The notes: generated by a model not told the origin, from the sequence alone. Counted from the first letter of the stretch, positions 9,788-20,262 are shown. The stretch: DNA of 43,674 nt from an uncultured Mycoplasma sp. (GCA_946500895.1 CAMMXG010000011.1:1-43674); one strand, 5' to 3'. Made by a program: numbers and translations.

Positions 9788-10441
9788 ATGAAAACAAAAA
9801 TAAAAATATTAATATTAATAATTCTCTTATTATCTGCATTATTCATTAATACCAAGGTAAATGCCTTAATGCCCTTAAGTGGCAAAATAATTGTCATTGA
9901 TCCAGGACATGGTGGAAAAGATCCGGGAACAATTAGCAATACAACTTATGAAAGTGATATTAATTTAGCGATAAGCAAAGCCCTAGAAATAGAATTATCT
10001 AAAACAGGAGCAACAGTCATTTTAACAAGAGATGATGATTATGATTTATCAAACCCTAATGCAAGATGGCGCAAAAAAAGCGATTTTGACAACCGCATAA
10101 ATTTAATTAATAATAGTAATGCCAATCTATATCTATCAATCCATTTAAATTATTTAACAAATAGTGCTTATTATGGCCCACAAGTATTTTATGATAAAGA
10201 AGAAAATAAAAATTTAGCACTAACTATCCAAAAAATCCTAAACACCAACTTAAATACCAATAGAGAAATAAAAAAGATCCCAAATGAAACCTACATGTAT
10301 GACAAATTAACCATTCCTGGTGTCCTAATAGAATGTGGTTTTCTATCAAACCCAGAAGAGAAAAATAAATTAACTACAGAAGAATACCAACAAAAATTAG
10401 CATCTTTAATCAAAGATGCCATAATAGAATATTTTAATTAG
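9788..10441 (+). CDS. cwlD: N-acetylmuramoyl-L-alanine amidase (CwlD-like)
   Basis: IVIDPGHGGKDPGTIS, SIHLNY, LIECGFLSNPEE. Confidence 0.88.
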   Translation: MKTKIKILILIILLLSALFINTKVNALMPLSGKIIVIDPGHGGKDPGTISNTTYESDINLAISKALEIELSKTGATVILTRDDDYDLSNPNARWRKKSDFDNRINLINNSNANLYLSIHLNYLTNSAYYGPQVFYDKEENKNLALTIQKILNTNLNTNREIKKIPNETYMYDKLTIPGVLIECGFLSNPEEKNKLTTEEYQQKLASLIKDAIIEYFN

Positions 10442-11381
10442 CAAAATATTTCATGGTAACTTTTCTATTTTCATTCACACCAGTGCCATACCCTAAATTA
10501 CCAATTTCCTTTAATACTTTTTTAATAGCTTTCTCATCTTTATCTAGGGATTCATCAATTAAAGTAATTAATTTTACTGCTTTTACAACAGCAACATCAT
10601 ACAAATCATAAAAAGAATAATGAAAACTTATCTTTTTATCTACTGGATAATACCACTTTTTATGTTCTAAATTAAGGACACTATAATCAAGTTTCTTAAC
10701 ATAATAACAAAAATTTTGCAACTTCAAAGAAGAAACTACATAAGTTAAATCAAATAAAAAATAACATTTTTTCTTAATCCCAAACCTCGAACTCATAAGA
10801 TGTTTATAGACAAAACGAAATCTCTTATAACCTTTAAAATATATTTTACTTCCATGTTCAATTTCAAAAGTATCAAAATAAACCTGATCTATAGTTCTAG
10901 ATAAATTAGATGTAAATTTTATTTTAGGAAAAACCTCACTACCAATATGACCTTTATAGATAGGTTTATGATATCTTTCTTGATATATAATAGCATCAAT
11001 CATACTTTCTAAATAATCATGATGTCCCCGATATTTATAAGTTTTTTTATCATTCTTATCATATTTACCACCATAATAATAAATAAAAGGATGAACTGTA
11101 CTATCTAAAACATAATGACAAATAGAACCATACAAATAAGATAAAAGTTCTCTGTTATGTGTTTCATTATGAGTTCTTAAATAACTAATAATATTAGCAA
11201 AATACAAATTAGCATGATTTTTATGCATATAAGAACCGAGCTTTGGTTTATAAAAAAATAAAGCATCAAAACTCTTACCAAACAAATCAAAAACATTAGG
11301 ATCTAACTTTTGTTTAATGTTAGTATCAAGTGACTTATAAACATCTTTTGTAAAAATATGATGAGTATATGTTGCAGGCAT
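10434..11381 (-). CDS. Zinc-dependent phospholipase C family protein
   Basis: MPATYTHHIFTKDV, HYVLDSTVHPFIYY, H/D-rich metal-binding motifs. Confidence 0.8.
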   Translation of the reverse strand: MPATYTHHIFTKDVYKSLDTNIKQKLDPNVFDLFGKSFDALFFYKPKLGSYMHKNHANLYFANIISYLRTHNETHNRELLSYLYGSICHYVLDSTVHPFIYYYGGKYDKNDKKTYKYRGHHDYLESMIDAIIYQERYHKPIYKGHIGSEVFPKIKFTSNLSRTIDQVYFDTFEIEHGSKIYFKGYKRFRFVYKHLMSSRFGIKKKCYFLFDLTYVVSSLKLQNFCYYVKKLDYSVLNLEHKKWYYPVDKKISFHYSFYDLYDVAVVKAVKLITLIDESLDKDEKAIKKVLKEIGNLGYGTGVNENRKVTMKYFAN

Positions 11382-11516
11382 AACAATCTCCCCTAAACTA
11401 ATTATAGCACAAAATAAGCAACTTCACCAAATTTTCACGAAATATTAACATTAGTAACAACTAACTTTTTTACAATATAGCTGTTCTTTGTGATATAATT
11501 TATAATAGGTGAGAAG

Positions 11517-12446
11517 ATGGAAAAAATATTTAAAACTCTCGATGAACAAGTAAAAATTCTTCGAAATAAAAACCTAATTATTGATGATGAAGAATATGTC
11601 AAAAGTATTCTTTTAAGAGAAAACTACTTTTTCATCAATGGTTACAGGTACCTATTTTATAAATCAAACAAAGACAAAACTTTTATAAATGGGACAAACT
11701 TCCGAGAAATATACGCTTTATTTTATTTTGATAGGCAACTAAGAAATATTTTATTTAAAAACATATTAATTTTAGAAAATAACATAAAAAGTATACTTTC
11801 TTATGAATTATCCCGAAAATATGGATTTAAAGAGAAAAAATATTTGAATCCAAATAACTTTACGACAGATCCTAAAAGAACAAAACAAGTAAATGATTTA
11901 GTTAAAAAAGTAAAAAGGCAAATCATTGTAAATGGTGGCCAACACACCGCCACAAAACATTATCAAAGCAACTATGGTTATATTCCTTTATGGGTTGTTG
12001 TTAAAGTTTTATCATTTGGCATCGTTGGTGAGTTATACACTATATTAAAACCGGAAGATCAAGAAACAATTGCAAATTTATTTAATGTAGATGTTACTAG
12101 TTTACTAATTTACTTACCAATCATTGCCAATTATCGTAATTTATGCGCTCATGAAGATATATGTTATGAGCACAAAACTCAAAAAGAAATACCTATTACG
12201 AAATATCATGAATTATTAAATATTCCAAAAACAAATGGAGAATACATTTATGGTATTAATGATCTATTTGCTTTAATCATAATTCTAAAAAGACTTCTAA
12301 GAAGTGACAATTTTCATAACATGTTAAATGAAATATCTTATGAAATTGATTATTTATCAGGAAGACTTCACACAATAAGTATAGACAAAGTATTAGATCG
12401 AATGGGATTTCCTAAAAATTACAAAGATATAGTAAGGATGGATTAA
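11517..12446 (+). CDS. Abi family (AbiD/AbiF-like, Abi_2) protein
   Basis: YRYLFYKSNKDKTFINGTNFREIYALFYFDRQLRNILFKNILILENNIKSILSYELS; YRNLCAHED HEPN-type motif. Confidence 0.85.
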   Translation: MEKIFKTLDEQVKILRNKNLIIDDEEYVKSILLRENYFFINGYRYLFYKSNKDKTFINGTNFREIYALFYFDRQLRNILFKNILILENNIKSILSYELSRKYGFKEKKYLNPNNFTTDPKRTKQVNDLVKKVKRQIIVNGGQHTATKHYQSNYGYIPLWVVVKVLSFGIVGELYTILKPEDQETIANLFNVDVTSLLIYLPIIANYRNLCAHEDICYEHKTQKEIPITKYHELLNIPKTNGEYIYGINDLFALIIILKRLLRSDNFHNMLNEISYEIDYLSGRLHTISIDKVLDRMGFPKNYKDIVRMD

Positions 12447-12447
12447 A

Positions 12448-13566
12448 ATGGTTGAAAAGAAAAAAAATACAGCTCTAAGAAATGGAATTATTTTAATAAT
12501 TACTTTTTTACTAGGTGCCTTAGCTCTATATGGTGTATTTTACTTCTTCCCTAATGTAATTGGAACTACGGTTACAAGAGTGGAAAGAGATGTTACTGTA
12601 ACGGATGAAGGTATTGCTGATGCAGTAGAAAAAGTATACGATTCTGTAGTAGTAGTAAATACTTACATAGATGGACAAGCATACTCATCTGGAACTGGAT
12701 TTGTTTACAAAACAGAAGATGGTACAGCTTACATTTTAACAAACAATCACGTTATTGAAAATGCTGATAATGTATATGTAACATTTACTGATGAAACAGT
12801 AGTTAGAGCAGAAGTTGTCGGAAGTGATGTTTATTCTGATATAGCAGTTCTATCAGTAGATGAAGAATATATCATTGCTGTAGCCGAAATAGGTAGTAGC
12901 GAAGATGCTAGACTTGGCGATACTGTCTTTGCTATTGGTGCTCCGCTAGACAGTGCTTATTCATGGAGTGTTACAAGAGGTATTGTATCAGGAAAAGATA
13001 GACTAGTTGAAGTAGAACTAACAAGTGGTAATACAACAACCCCAATGATTGTTAATACCATTCAAACTGATGCTGCCATCAACAGTGGTAACAGTGGTGG
13101 TCCACTTGCCAATTCTAATGGCGAAGTAATTGGTATTACCTCAATTAAACTAGCAAGTTCTAGCATGTCAAGTTCTAGCATTGAAGGTATGGGATTTGCT
13201 ATTCCAATTGAAACAGCAGTTCAATATGCAGAGCAATTAATTAGTGGTGAGGAAGTAGAAAGACCATACTTAGGTATATCAATGATTGATGTAACAAGTG
13301 CTTATATGTCAAGAGAATATTATGAAATTATTAGAGAAGCAAACGTAACAAGTGGTGTTATTGTTGCTGGATTCACTGACAACAGTCCAGCTGAACAAGC
13401 AGGACTTGAAGTAGGAGATATTATCACTCAAGTAGATGGAAATGATGTTTCATCAAATGCTTATTTAAGATATTATTTATATATGCATAATGTAGGTGAC
13501 GAAATGACTCTAACAATAATAAGAGATGGTAAAGAACGAGATATCAAGGTAATGCTTACAGATTAA
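12448..13566 (+). CDS. HtrA/DegP-like membrane serine protease with PDZ domain
   Basis: YILTNNHVIENAD, SDIAVLSVD, INSGNSGGPLAN, C-terminal PDZ. Confidence 0.95.
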   Translation: MVEKKKNTALRNGIILIITFLLGALALYGVFYFFPNVIGTTVTRVERDVTVTDEGIADAVEKVYDSVVVVNTYIDGQAYSSGTGFVYKTEDGTAYILTNNHVIENADNVYVTFTDETVVRAEVVGSDVYSDIAVLSVDEEYIIAVAEIGSSEDARLGDTVFAIGAPLDSAYSWSVTRGIVSGKDRLVEVELTSGNTTTPMIVNTIQTDAAINSGNSGGPLANSNGEVIGITSIKLASSSMSSSSIEGMGFAIPIETAVQYAEQLISGEEVERPYLGISMIDVTSAYMSREYYEIIREANVTSGVIVAGFTDNSPAEQAGLEVGDIITQVDGNDVSSNAYLRYYLYMHNVGDEMTLTIIRDGKERDIKVMLTD

Positions 13567-13588
13567 GAGGTTTTAATCCTCTTTTTTT
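13566..13588 (+). terminator. Intrinsic terminator after htrA-like gene
   Basis: AGAGG-ttttaat-CCTCTTTTTTT. Confidence 0.8.
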
Positions 13589-13616
13589 ATATATAAAAAA
13601 ATCTCAGTTAAGAGAT

Positions 13617-14501
13617 TTAATTATTTGTTTCATAACTTATTTCTTCGATACTTTTTTGTTTTTCATTTAATAAAGAAGTACTTAGCCAACTAGAAGTTAA
13701 ACCATAATCAATATAAATTAATTGACCAGACATATATGAACAAATATCACTACCAACAACTACCATAGGATATCCCATGTCTTTAGGTTCCGCTGGATAA
13801 CCATTCCAACTTTTAAGGAATATATTTTCAATCATTTTTGCACCTTCTTGTGCATCACCATTAGGACTAGTAGACTTATTAAAATCATCTGTCAAACCAG
13901 TAGTTGTATCACCAGGATTAATTGCATTAATCCTAATTTTTCTTGAAATAAATTCATCACTCATACACTTATAAGTAACATAAGAAAGTAAACATTGTTT
14001 AGCAAAAACATAAGCACTTTTAATTAAATCAGGATGATTATCATACCAATCCATTGCCTCTTCCCATGTTGGAATATTAATAAGTTCTACAGCTTTTTGA
14101 TATACTTGTTGCCATCCAAATCCACCAACAGATGAAATATAGGTTACAGAACCATGATCAGTTATTCTATCAAGTAATTCTTCTGTCATATATTTTTGAC
14201 TATAAAAATTCACTTTTTGAACTAATAACTCCTTACCAGGAAAAGCCGCAATACCATGACACAAAAATAATGCATCTATTTTTGATGGTAAATCTTCTAT
14301 TACTTTATCTATTTCTTCCTTATTACTCAAATCGGCTTGATAAGCTTTTTTAACAGGCAAATCAATCGGATTAATATCAATAGCATACACATTTGCTCCA
14401 AGCTCAATTAATAGCTCTGTAGCAGACTTGCTCATACCAGAAGCAGCACCTGTAATAACAACATTTTTACCTTCAAACCCAAATAATTTTTTTAAATCCA
14501 T
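13617..14501 (-). CDS. SDR-family oxidoreductase (3-alpha-HSDH/coniferyl-alcohol dehydrogenase-like)
   Basis: NVVITGAASGMSKSATELLIELGANVYAID, catalytic SAYVFAK, INPGDTTTGL. Confidence 0.85.
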   Translation of the reverse strand: MDLKKLFGFEGKNVVITGAASGMSKSATELLIELGANVYAIDINPIDLPVKKAYQADLSNKEEIDKVIEDLPSKIDALFLCHGIAAFPGKELLVQKVNFYSQKYMTEELLDRITDHGSVTYISSVGGFGWQQVYQKAVELINIPTWEEAMDWYDNHPDLIKSAYVFAKQCLLSYVTYKCMSDEFISRKIRINAINPGDTTTGLTDDFNKSTSPNGDAQEGAKMIENIFLKSWNGYPAEPKDMGYPMVVVGSDICSYMSGQLIYIDYGLTSSWLSTSLLNEKQKSIEEISYETNN

Positions 14502-14574
14502 TTTTTATCCTCCTTATAAAACTATTCTACCACAAAAAAAGAAAACAATAATCTGTTTCCCATAAACTTTACAT

Positions 14575-14763
14575 TTATTTATTTTTATCTTGTACCCATT
14601 CTTCTGGAGTAATACCACTTTTTTTACATTCCTCAATCTCTTCTTTTGTAAGGCCATAAGCTTTGGCCTCATCCATAAATAATTTTTCATTAATTCTCTT
14701 ATCTTTTTCTTTTGGAGTATCCCCATCAGTTAAAGCATTAAAAATCTCACTCAACAATCCCAT
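14575..14763 (-). CDS. Hypothetical small protein
   Basis: 62 aa ORF with RBS; preferred over overlapping 14514-14726. Confidence 0.5.
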   Translation of the reverse strand: MGLLSEIFNALTDGDTPKEKDKRINEKLFMDEAKAYGLTKEEIEECKKSGITPEEWVQDKNK

Positions 14764-14816
14764 TATTTTTTTCTCCTAAACAAAATAATAATCTTTAATA
14801 AACATAAGCTAATTAC

Positions 14817-15146
14817 TTATTTTTTAATTACTCTTTCTAGCAATAATCTTTTTTCAAAGCCGCCATTTCTTTCTTTTTTTCTATCAGCTTCTTCTATAAT
14901 ATCCTCCAATGTAAAACCATTATACTCTGCCATTGCTCTTATTAACTCTAATTTATCGGCAAGCTCTTCTTTTTTTTCTAAAGTACTAGAAGAGAATCGA
15001 ACTTCCTCAAGTTCCTCTGTATCTTTAAGAAGTAGATATTCCCAATACTCTTTTTCATCTAAAATACGATAAATAGGTTTTTCACCATTTGCTTCAATAA
15101 TATCAGGTATATTATCTCTAACTAATTTATTATAAATTTGATCCAT
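14817..15146 (-). CDS. MazG-like nucleotide/phosphoribosyl-ATP pyrophosphohydrolase family protein
   Basis: YNKLVRDNIPDIIEANGEKPIYRILDEKEY...EELADKLELIRAMAEYNGF. Confidence 0.85.
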   Translation of the reverse strand: MDQIYNKLVRDNIPDIIEANGEKPIYRILDEKEYWEYLLLKDTEELEEVRFSSSTLEKKEELADKLELIRAMAEYNGFTLEDIIEEADRKKERNGGFEKRLLLERVIKK

Positions 15147-15164
15147 TCTTTTACCATTCCTTTA

Positions 15165-15713
15165 TTAGTATTCATCAGTTTCATAGTAATATGAAGCATC
15201 AATTCCTTTAAAAATAGAATTTAAACTAAAATCATCAGTTAAATTGTTTTCAATTAAAGTTTTGATCTCTAATGTATTAATAGGACTTCTTTCCATCGCT
15301 TGTAAATATAAACGTTTATCAATATTATCCCAATTAACAATCTTATTTAAATTCTTCTTAAGAATTAAATCCAACCAAATTCTTGTACTACGACCATTTC
15401 CTTCTAAAAAAGGATGAGCAATATTCATTTCTACATATTTATCAATAATATCATCTAAAGTATTTTCATTCATTGTTTCTATTTTTTTCAAAATATCTTC
15501 TAAATATAAAGAATTTGCAAATCGAAAATTTCCTTTAGAAATATTTTGCTTTCTAATTTGACCAGCAAAATCATACAAACCATCAAATAAATATTTATGT
15601 ATTTGTTGTAAACCATTAACTGTACCAATCTCAATATGATTAATATCACCACTAGAAAATAATTTTTTTGCATTTTCTAAACTTGCTTCATCAATCTTAT
15701 TTATAGTGATCAC
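15165..15713 (-). CDS. Fic/DOC family protein
   Basis: complete Fic motif [12 protein letters not shown]. Confidence 0.92.
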   Translation of the reverse strand: MITINKIDEASLENAKKLFSSGDINHIEIGTVNGLQQIHKYLFDGLYDFAGQIRKQNISKGNFRFANSLYLEDILKKIETMNENTLDDIIDKYVEMNIAHPFLEGNGRSTRIWLDLILKKNLNKIVNWDNIDKRLYLQAMERSPINTLEIKTLIENNLTDDFSLNSIFKGIDASYYYETDEY

Positions 15714-15723
15714 CTTCTAACAT

Positions 15724-15746
15724 AAAAAAAGAACCCCATAGGGGTT
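15724..15746 (-). terminator. Terminator downstream of tRNA-Trp
   Basis: minus strand AACCCCTATGGGGTTCTTTTTTT. Confidence 0.8.
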
Positions 15747-15757
15747 ATAAATCAAAA

Positions 15758-15831
15758 TGGCAGGGGATGAGAGAATCGAACTCCCAACTAAAGTTTTGGA
15801 GACTCCTATTATACCATTTAACTAATCCCCT
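15758..15831 (-). tRNA. tRNA-Trp (anticodon CCA)
   Basis: minus strand AGGGGAT...CTCCAAA...GGGAGTTCGATTCTCTC ATCCCCT GCCA; cloverleaf folded by hand. Confidence 0.93.
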
Positions 15832-15915
15832 AAATCTCCTAAGAGATAAGTCAATTATAACATAATTTAGTCCAATTTAAAAGCATTTTCATATAATAAA
15901 TTAGGTGATTTTATT

Positions 15916-16335
15916 ATGTTAGTAAATTATACTACGAAAGAACTTGATTTATTAGCAAGAATTATGCGAGCAGAGGCTCAAACAGAAGGAGATTTAGGTA
16001 TGCTTATGGTTGGAAATGTAGTTGTAAATCGTGTTATTGCAGATTGCTACACATTTAAAAATATAGATAGTATAGAAGATGCCATTTATCAACCCAATCA
16101 ATTTGTCGGAACAAACTCTTCACTTTTTTATGGATCAGCTACAACTGCTGAAAAAAATCTAGCTGAAAGAACACTTAGAGGAGAATATTACTATCCAGCA
16201 ACTCATTCTCTATGGTTTTATGCCCCAGGATCAAATAACTGTACTTCCACTTGGTATAGTCAACCTCTAGCAGGCAGATATAAAAATCATTGTTTTTATA
16301 GGCCAGTTAGTGGCGAATGTCAAGAATTATACTAA
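15916..16335 (+). CDS. Cell wall hydrolase, SleB/CwlJ family
   Basis: LLARIMRAEAQTEGDLGMLMVGNVVVNRV... typical Hydrolase_2. Confidence 0.9.
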   Translation: MLVNYTTKELDLLARIMRAEAQTEGDLGMLMVGNVVVNRVIADCYTFKNIDSIEDAIYQPNQFVGTNSSLFYGSATTAEKNLAERTLRGEYYYPATHSLWFYAPGSNNCTSTWYSQPLAGRYKNHCFYRPVSGECQELY

Positions 16336-16337
16336 AA

Positions 16338-16363
16338 AAGGTCGAGAAGACCTTTATTTTTTA
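16338..16363 (+). terminator. Intrinsic terminator
   Basis: AAGGTC-gagaa-GACCTTtattttttat. Confidence 0.7.
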
Positions 16364-16824
16364 TCTGTAGAACCAAATCCTCCAACACGTGTACCATCAG
16401 CGTTATCATCATCACATAGCAAATATTTTTGAAATATAACCTGACCAATTACATCTCCCTTATGAATAGTAATATCATGATCTAAAAAATTATAATATTG
16501 AAAATAAAAATGTCCATCATTATCTTTATTTCCATAATAATCACTATCAATAATTCCAATACTATTACACATTACTAGTCCTTTTTTAGGACCACTACTA
16601 CGATTAACAAGCATATAATACTCATCTTCTAAACAATAAGCTTTTAAACCAGTAGGAATAAGTGTTGGTTTACAACCTAAATTAAATGATGGAATTAAGA
16701 CATCTTCTGCAGCTTCCACATCATATCCAGCGGAATGTTTTGTTTTTCTAACAGGTAAATGAATATCCTTATCTTCATATCCTTTTGCTATTTCAAATCC
16801 TCTAACTCTCATATATTTCACCAT
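16354..16824 (-). CDS. dUTP diphosphatase-like protein
   Basis: KTKHSAGYDVEAAEDV, VNRSSGPKKGLVMCNSIGIIDSDYYGN, RVGGFGSTDKK. Confidence 0.88.
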   Translation of the reverse strand: MVKYMRVRGFEIAKGYEDKDIHLPVRKTKHSAGYDVEAAEDVLIPSFNLGCKPTLIPTGLKAYCLEDEYYMLVNRSSGPKKGLVMCNSIGIIDSDYYGNKDNDGHFYFQYYNFLDHDITIHKGDVIGQVIFQKYLLCDDDNADGTRVGGFGSTDKK

Positions 16825-16864
16825 AAAAATTATATCAAAAAAATAACTTAATAAAAAGTTATTT

Positions 16865-18235
16865 TTAAGGAATTACTAAGATTTGACCAATTGAAAGTAA
16901 ATCGCTAGTTAGACCATTGGCTTGTTTTAAAGCATTGACACTAACGCCATAAATAGAAGCAATCTTCCATAAACTATCTCCCGATTTCACTGTATAAGTT
17001 CTTGTAGCACTAGTAGTTGTTGGAATAACAAGTACTTCACCAATAGAAAGTAAATTAGAAGTTTTTCCGTTAGCACTCTTTAAAGCATCAACTGTTACAC
17101 CATATTTTTTAGCAATACTATAAAGGGAATCTCCACTTTTTACAACATAAGTATTAGATGGTGTAGAAGGATTAGAAGTTCCACTATTACTTACATTCAA
17201 TACTTGACCAATAGATAAAATATCACTAGTTAAATTATTAAGTTGTTTTAATTCATTAACTGTAAGCCCAAACTTATTTGCAATACCATATAATGTATCA
17301 CCAGATTTAACTGTATATGTATCAAGTGTTGCTGCATTACCCTCACTAACAACTAATTGTTGACCAATCGATAAAGTATTACTAGTTAGTCCATTTAAAT
17401 TTTTAAGTTCATTAACCGTCATTCCATATTTATTAGCAATCGAATATAGAGTATCACCAGATTTTACAATATAAATATTTTCATCTGGTGTTTCTGGCTC
17501 TTCCACAGTCGGAATAACTAAAACAGTTCCAATGGTTAAAGTATTACTACTTAAATTATTAGCAGCTTTTAGTTCATCTACACTAATACCATATTTACTT
17601 GCTATTCCATAAAGGGTATCACCAGACTTAACAGTATAATAGTTACCTTCTGCTCCCTCTGGTGGAATATAAGTAACACCTATGTAATCGGCTAAAGCTC
17701 TAACTACTGCTTCAGCAAGTTCTTCCCAATTATTCTTAATTTGATTCACATCATCACCAGTTGAATCTAAAAATCCATATTCAACAATAATAGATTCATT
17801 ATTAGGAGTTTCTCTAAGCATATAATAATAATCTTTACTAGAATTACTTGGAAGTCTTCTCTGATAATATTTTCTTACATTTTGACCTGATTTAATAAAT
17901 TCATTAGCAATTTTAGATGAAAGAGTATCGCTATTTCTAAGAGCATAAATAACCTCAGCACCATCTCCACCGCCAGCATTAATATGATTAGAAACAAGAA
18001 TTACATCACTACCAGTACCAAATAAACTTTGAGCAGTCTTAGGTCTAGTAGTAGAATCTAGAGTTACATCACTATTTCTAGTTAAAGCATTTTCTATTCC
18101 CAGTTCGGAAAGTCTATTAGCCATATACTCACTAATCATTAAAGTATAATCTTTCTCCACAATTCCATTTGCACTTGCTCCTGGATCTTCTCCACCATGT
18201 CCTGGATCAATGACAACTTTTTTCGCCATAAACAT
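16865..18235 (-). CDS. N-acetylmuramoyl-L-alanine amidase with five C-terminal LysM repeats
   Basis: VVIDPGHGGEDPGASANG plus five xYxVKSGDxLyxIAxkyGvsVxxLKxxNxLxSxxLsIGxxLvV repeats. Confidence 0.95.
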   Translation of the reverse strand: MFMAKKVVIDPGHGGEDPGASANGIVEKDYTLMISEYMANRLSELGIENALTRNSDVTLDSTTRPKTAQSLFGTGSDVILVSNHINAGGGDGAEVIYALRNSDTLSSKIANEFIKSGQNVRKYYQRRLPSNSSKDYYYMLRETPNNESIIVEYGFLDSTGDDVNQIKNNWEELAEAVVRALADYIGVTYIPPEGAEGNYYTVKSGDTLYGIASKYGISVDELKAANNLSSNTLTIGTVLVIPTVEEPETPDENIYIVKSGDTLYSIANKYGMTVNELKNLNGLTSNTLSIGQQLVVSEGNAATLDTYTVKSGDTLYGIANKFGLTVNELKQLNNLTSDILSIGQVLNVSNSGTSNPSTPSNTYVVKSGDSLYSIAKKYGVTVDALKSANGKTSNLLSIGEVLVIPTTTSATRTYTVKSGDSLWKIASIYGVSVNALKQANGLTSDLLSIGQILVIP

Positions 18236-18277
18236 CCTCCTCTAAGATATTTTATGACAATCGCACAAATTAGTTAT

Positions 18278-18298
18278 AAAAAAAGCACCATTAAGGTA
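18278..18298 (-). terminator. Terminator of rpmH-rnpA-yidC-jag operon
   Basis: minus strand GTACCttaatGGTGCTTTTTTTAT. Confidence 0.7.
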
Positions 18299-18299
18299 C

Positions 18300-18908
18300 T
18301 TATTTATAATATTTTATAACAACATGTCTATTTGGTTCTTCGCCAACACTTTCTGTCTTAACTCCTTTAAAATCAGTTAAAACATTATGAACAATTCTTC
18401 TTTCATAAGAATTCATATTATCCATTTCGGCATCAACTTTTGTTCTTACTACATCACGAGCAAGATTTTTAGCTAAACGCTCTAATTTTTTTATTTGTCT
18501 ATCTTTATAATCTTCAACATCCAAAATAATTCTTGGACCATTAAAAGTATAATTTTTAATAAATTGACGAGCAAGAGTAGTTAAAGCATCTAAATTAGCA
18601 CCATTTTTACCAATAACAATTGGATTATTTGAAGTATACATTTTAATAGTAGTAACACCATCTTTAGTATTAACTTCAAAAGAAACTTCAAGTCCCATAC
18701 CATTTAAAATATTTTTAAGATATTCTTGTACATCATTAATTAAATCTAATTTTAAAAAGCCAGAACACTCATAAGTAACACCTTTAAATAATCCACCTTT
18801 TGTTTCTCTAAATGAATAAGAAACTTCTTCTTCACTTGCATTTAACTCTGCTAAAACTTGTCTTAATGCTTCTTCATTTGTTTTTTGAACACTTTTTACT
18901 ACATTCAT
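18300..18908 (-). CDS. jag: RNA-binding protein Jag/KhpB (KH-R3H)
   Basis: NPIVIGKNGANLDALTTLARQF, downstream of yidC. Confidence 0.93.
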   Translation of the reverse strand: MNVVKSVQKTNEEALRQVLAELNASEEEVSYSFRETKGGLFKGVTYECSGFLKLDLINDVQEYLKNILNGMGLEVSFEVNTKDGVTTIKMYTSNNPIVIGKNGANLDALTTLARQFIKNYTFNGPRIILDVEDYKDRQIKKLERLAKNLARDVVRTKVDAEMDNMNSYERRIVHNVLTDFKGVKTESVGEEPNRHVVIKYYK

Positions 18909-18910
18909 GA

Positions 18911-19933
18911 TTACTTTCCTTTCTTCTTATCCTTATTATCCTTTTTCTTTTTCTTATCTTTATTAGGAATAATAATTCGATCCTTTTTTTCTTCTCTTTC
19001 ATCTATCTTTTTAAAGATAAAGTTTTGAAGAACAACAAATCCATTTGTTGCAATCCAGTATAAAGCAATCGCTGTAGATAAATATAATGATGCAACAGAA
19101 ATCATAATAATCATAAATTTAAACATAAATTGCATTTGATGTTCCATATCTTGATTACCAGTTTGGGTAGTAGACATAGAATTTCTAAATGATAAATATG
19201 TCGTTAAAATAATTAATGCAATAATAATGATATATGCCCATTGATGATATTCAAATAAACCTTTCATTGGGGTTTGACCTAAAGTTAAACCTAAGAAAGT
19301 ATCTTCAAATATCGCTGGTGTTCTATTAATTGCTTGTAAGAAAGCAAAGAATAGTGGAAGTTGAATAAATGCAAGCAAACAACTACCAAAAGGACTAATA
19401 TTATACTTTTTATAAACAAGCATCATCTCTTGTGATTTAGCAAGCATAGATTCATTATCCGTTTTACCAGCATATTTCTTTTCAATTTTTGCTATTTCTG
19501 GTTGTGCTTTTTTCATATTACTAGATTGTTTCATTGTCTTTCTAGAAATAGGCATTAATATTAAACGAATAGCTAAACCAATTAATATAACAGATAAACC
19601 AAAACTATTAACTAAATAACCAAGCTTTAATATTAACCAAGCAAGAGGTTTAACAAATATACCTTCCCAAATACCATCAGATTCATTACTAGATAAACTA
19701 AATTCACTACAAAGTGGTAAATCATCATAATTTATTTTAGTTTGATCTCCATACTCTTGATATAAAGCATCTAACTCTTCATCTTCTGGCTTACACAAAA
19801 TATCTTTTTGTAATATTTGTCCTGTTTTCTCATATTCAACAGGAGTTCCATCATCAGTAATATAATTACTATTTCCACAAGCAGTAAGTGAAAATACCAT
19901 TAATACTAAAATTCCAATTTTAATTTTTTTCAT
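18911..19933 (-). CDS. yidC: Membrane protein insertase YidC/SpoIIIJ (lipoprotein signal)
   Basis: lipobox SLTACGNS; YidC core LILMPISRKTMKQSSNMKKAQPEI. Confidence 0.95.
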   Translation of the reverse strand: MKKIKIGILVLMVFSLTACGNSNYITDDGTPVEYEKTGQILQKDILCKPEDEELDALYQEYGDQTKINYDDLPLCSEFSLSSNESDGIWEGIFVKPLAWLILKLGYLVNSFGLSVILIGLAIRLILMPISRKTMKQSSNMKKAQPEIAKIEKKYAGKTDNESMLAKSQEMMLVYKKYNISPFGSCLLAFIQLPLFFAFLQAINRTPAIFEDTFLGLTLGQTPMKGLFEYHQWAYIIIIALIILTTYLSFRNSMSTTQTGNQDMEHQMQFMFKFMIIMISVASLYLSTAIALYWIATNGFVVLQNFIFKKIDEREEKKDRIIIPNKDKKKKKDNKDKKKGK

Positions 19934-20262
19934 TCAAAATTCCTTTCTGTAACAACTTAACTAAATCTTTTTCCATTTCCAAGTAAGTTAATTCTTTTAC
20001 TCCCTTTCTTATCATTATAATATAATTCTTTCCATTTGAAAATAAATTTTTATGATGATCAATCAAACTTCTAACTTGTCTTTTTACCTTATTTCTTTCT
20101 ACAGCATTACCATACTTCTTACTTACAGCAATCCCAAACTTAGGATATGAGGAATCTTTATCCTTATAATATATATTATAACAATAACTTTTTAAACACT
20201 TTCCTGTATTAATTATATCATTAAAATCAGTATTTTTTTTAACAACTTCATATTTTTTCACA
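19920..20262 (-). CDS. rnpA: Ribonuclease P protein component; start probably GTG near 20262 (ORF track starts at 20300)
   Basis: FGIAVSKKYGNAVERNKVKRQVRSLI. Confidence 0.92.

Noticed and set aside
14514-14726. 70-aa minus ORF MGILQKKKIRELM...
   Set aside because: Out-of-frame overlap of the better 14575-14763 ORF; no family resemblance
17000-17640. Periodic repeats that could be mistaken for a CRISPR or tandem array
   Set aside because: They encode degenerate LysM domains in one ORF; no CRISPR array was seen anywhere in the window
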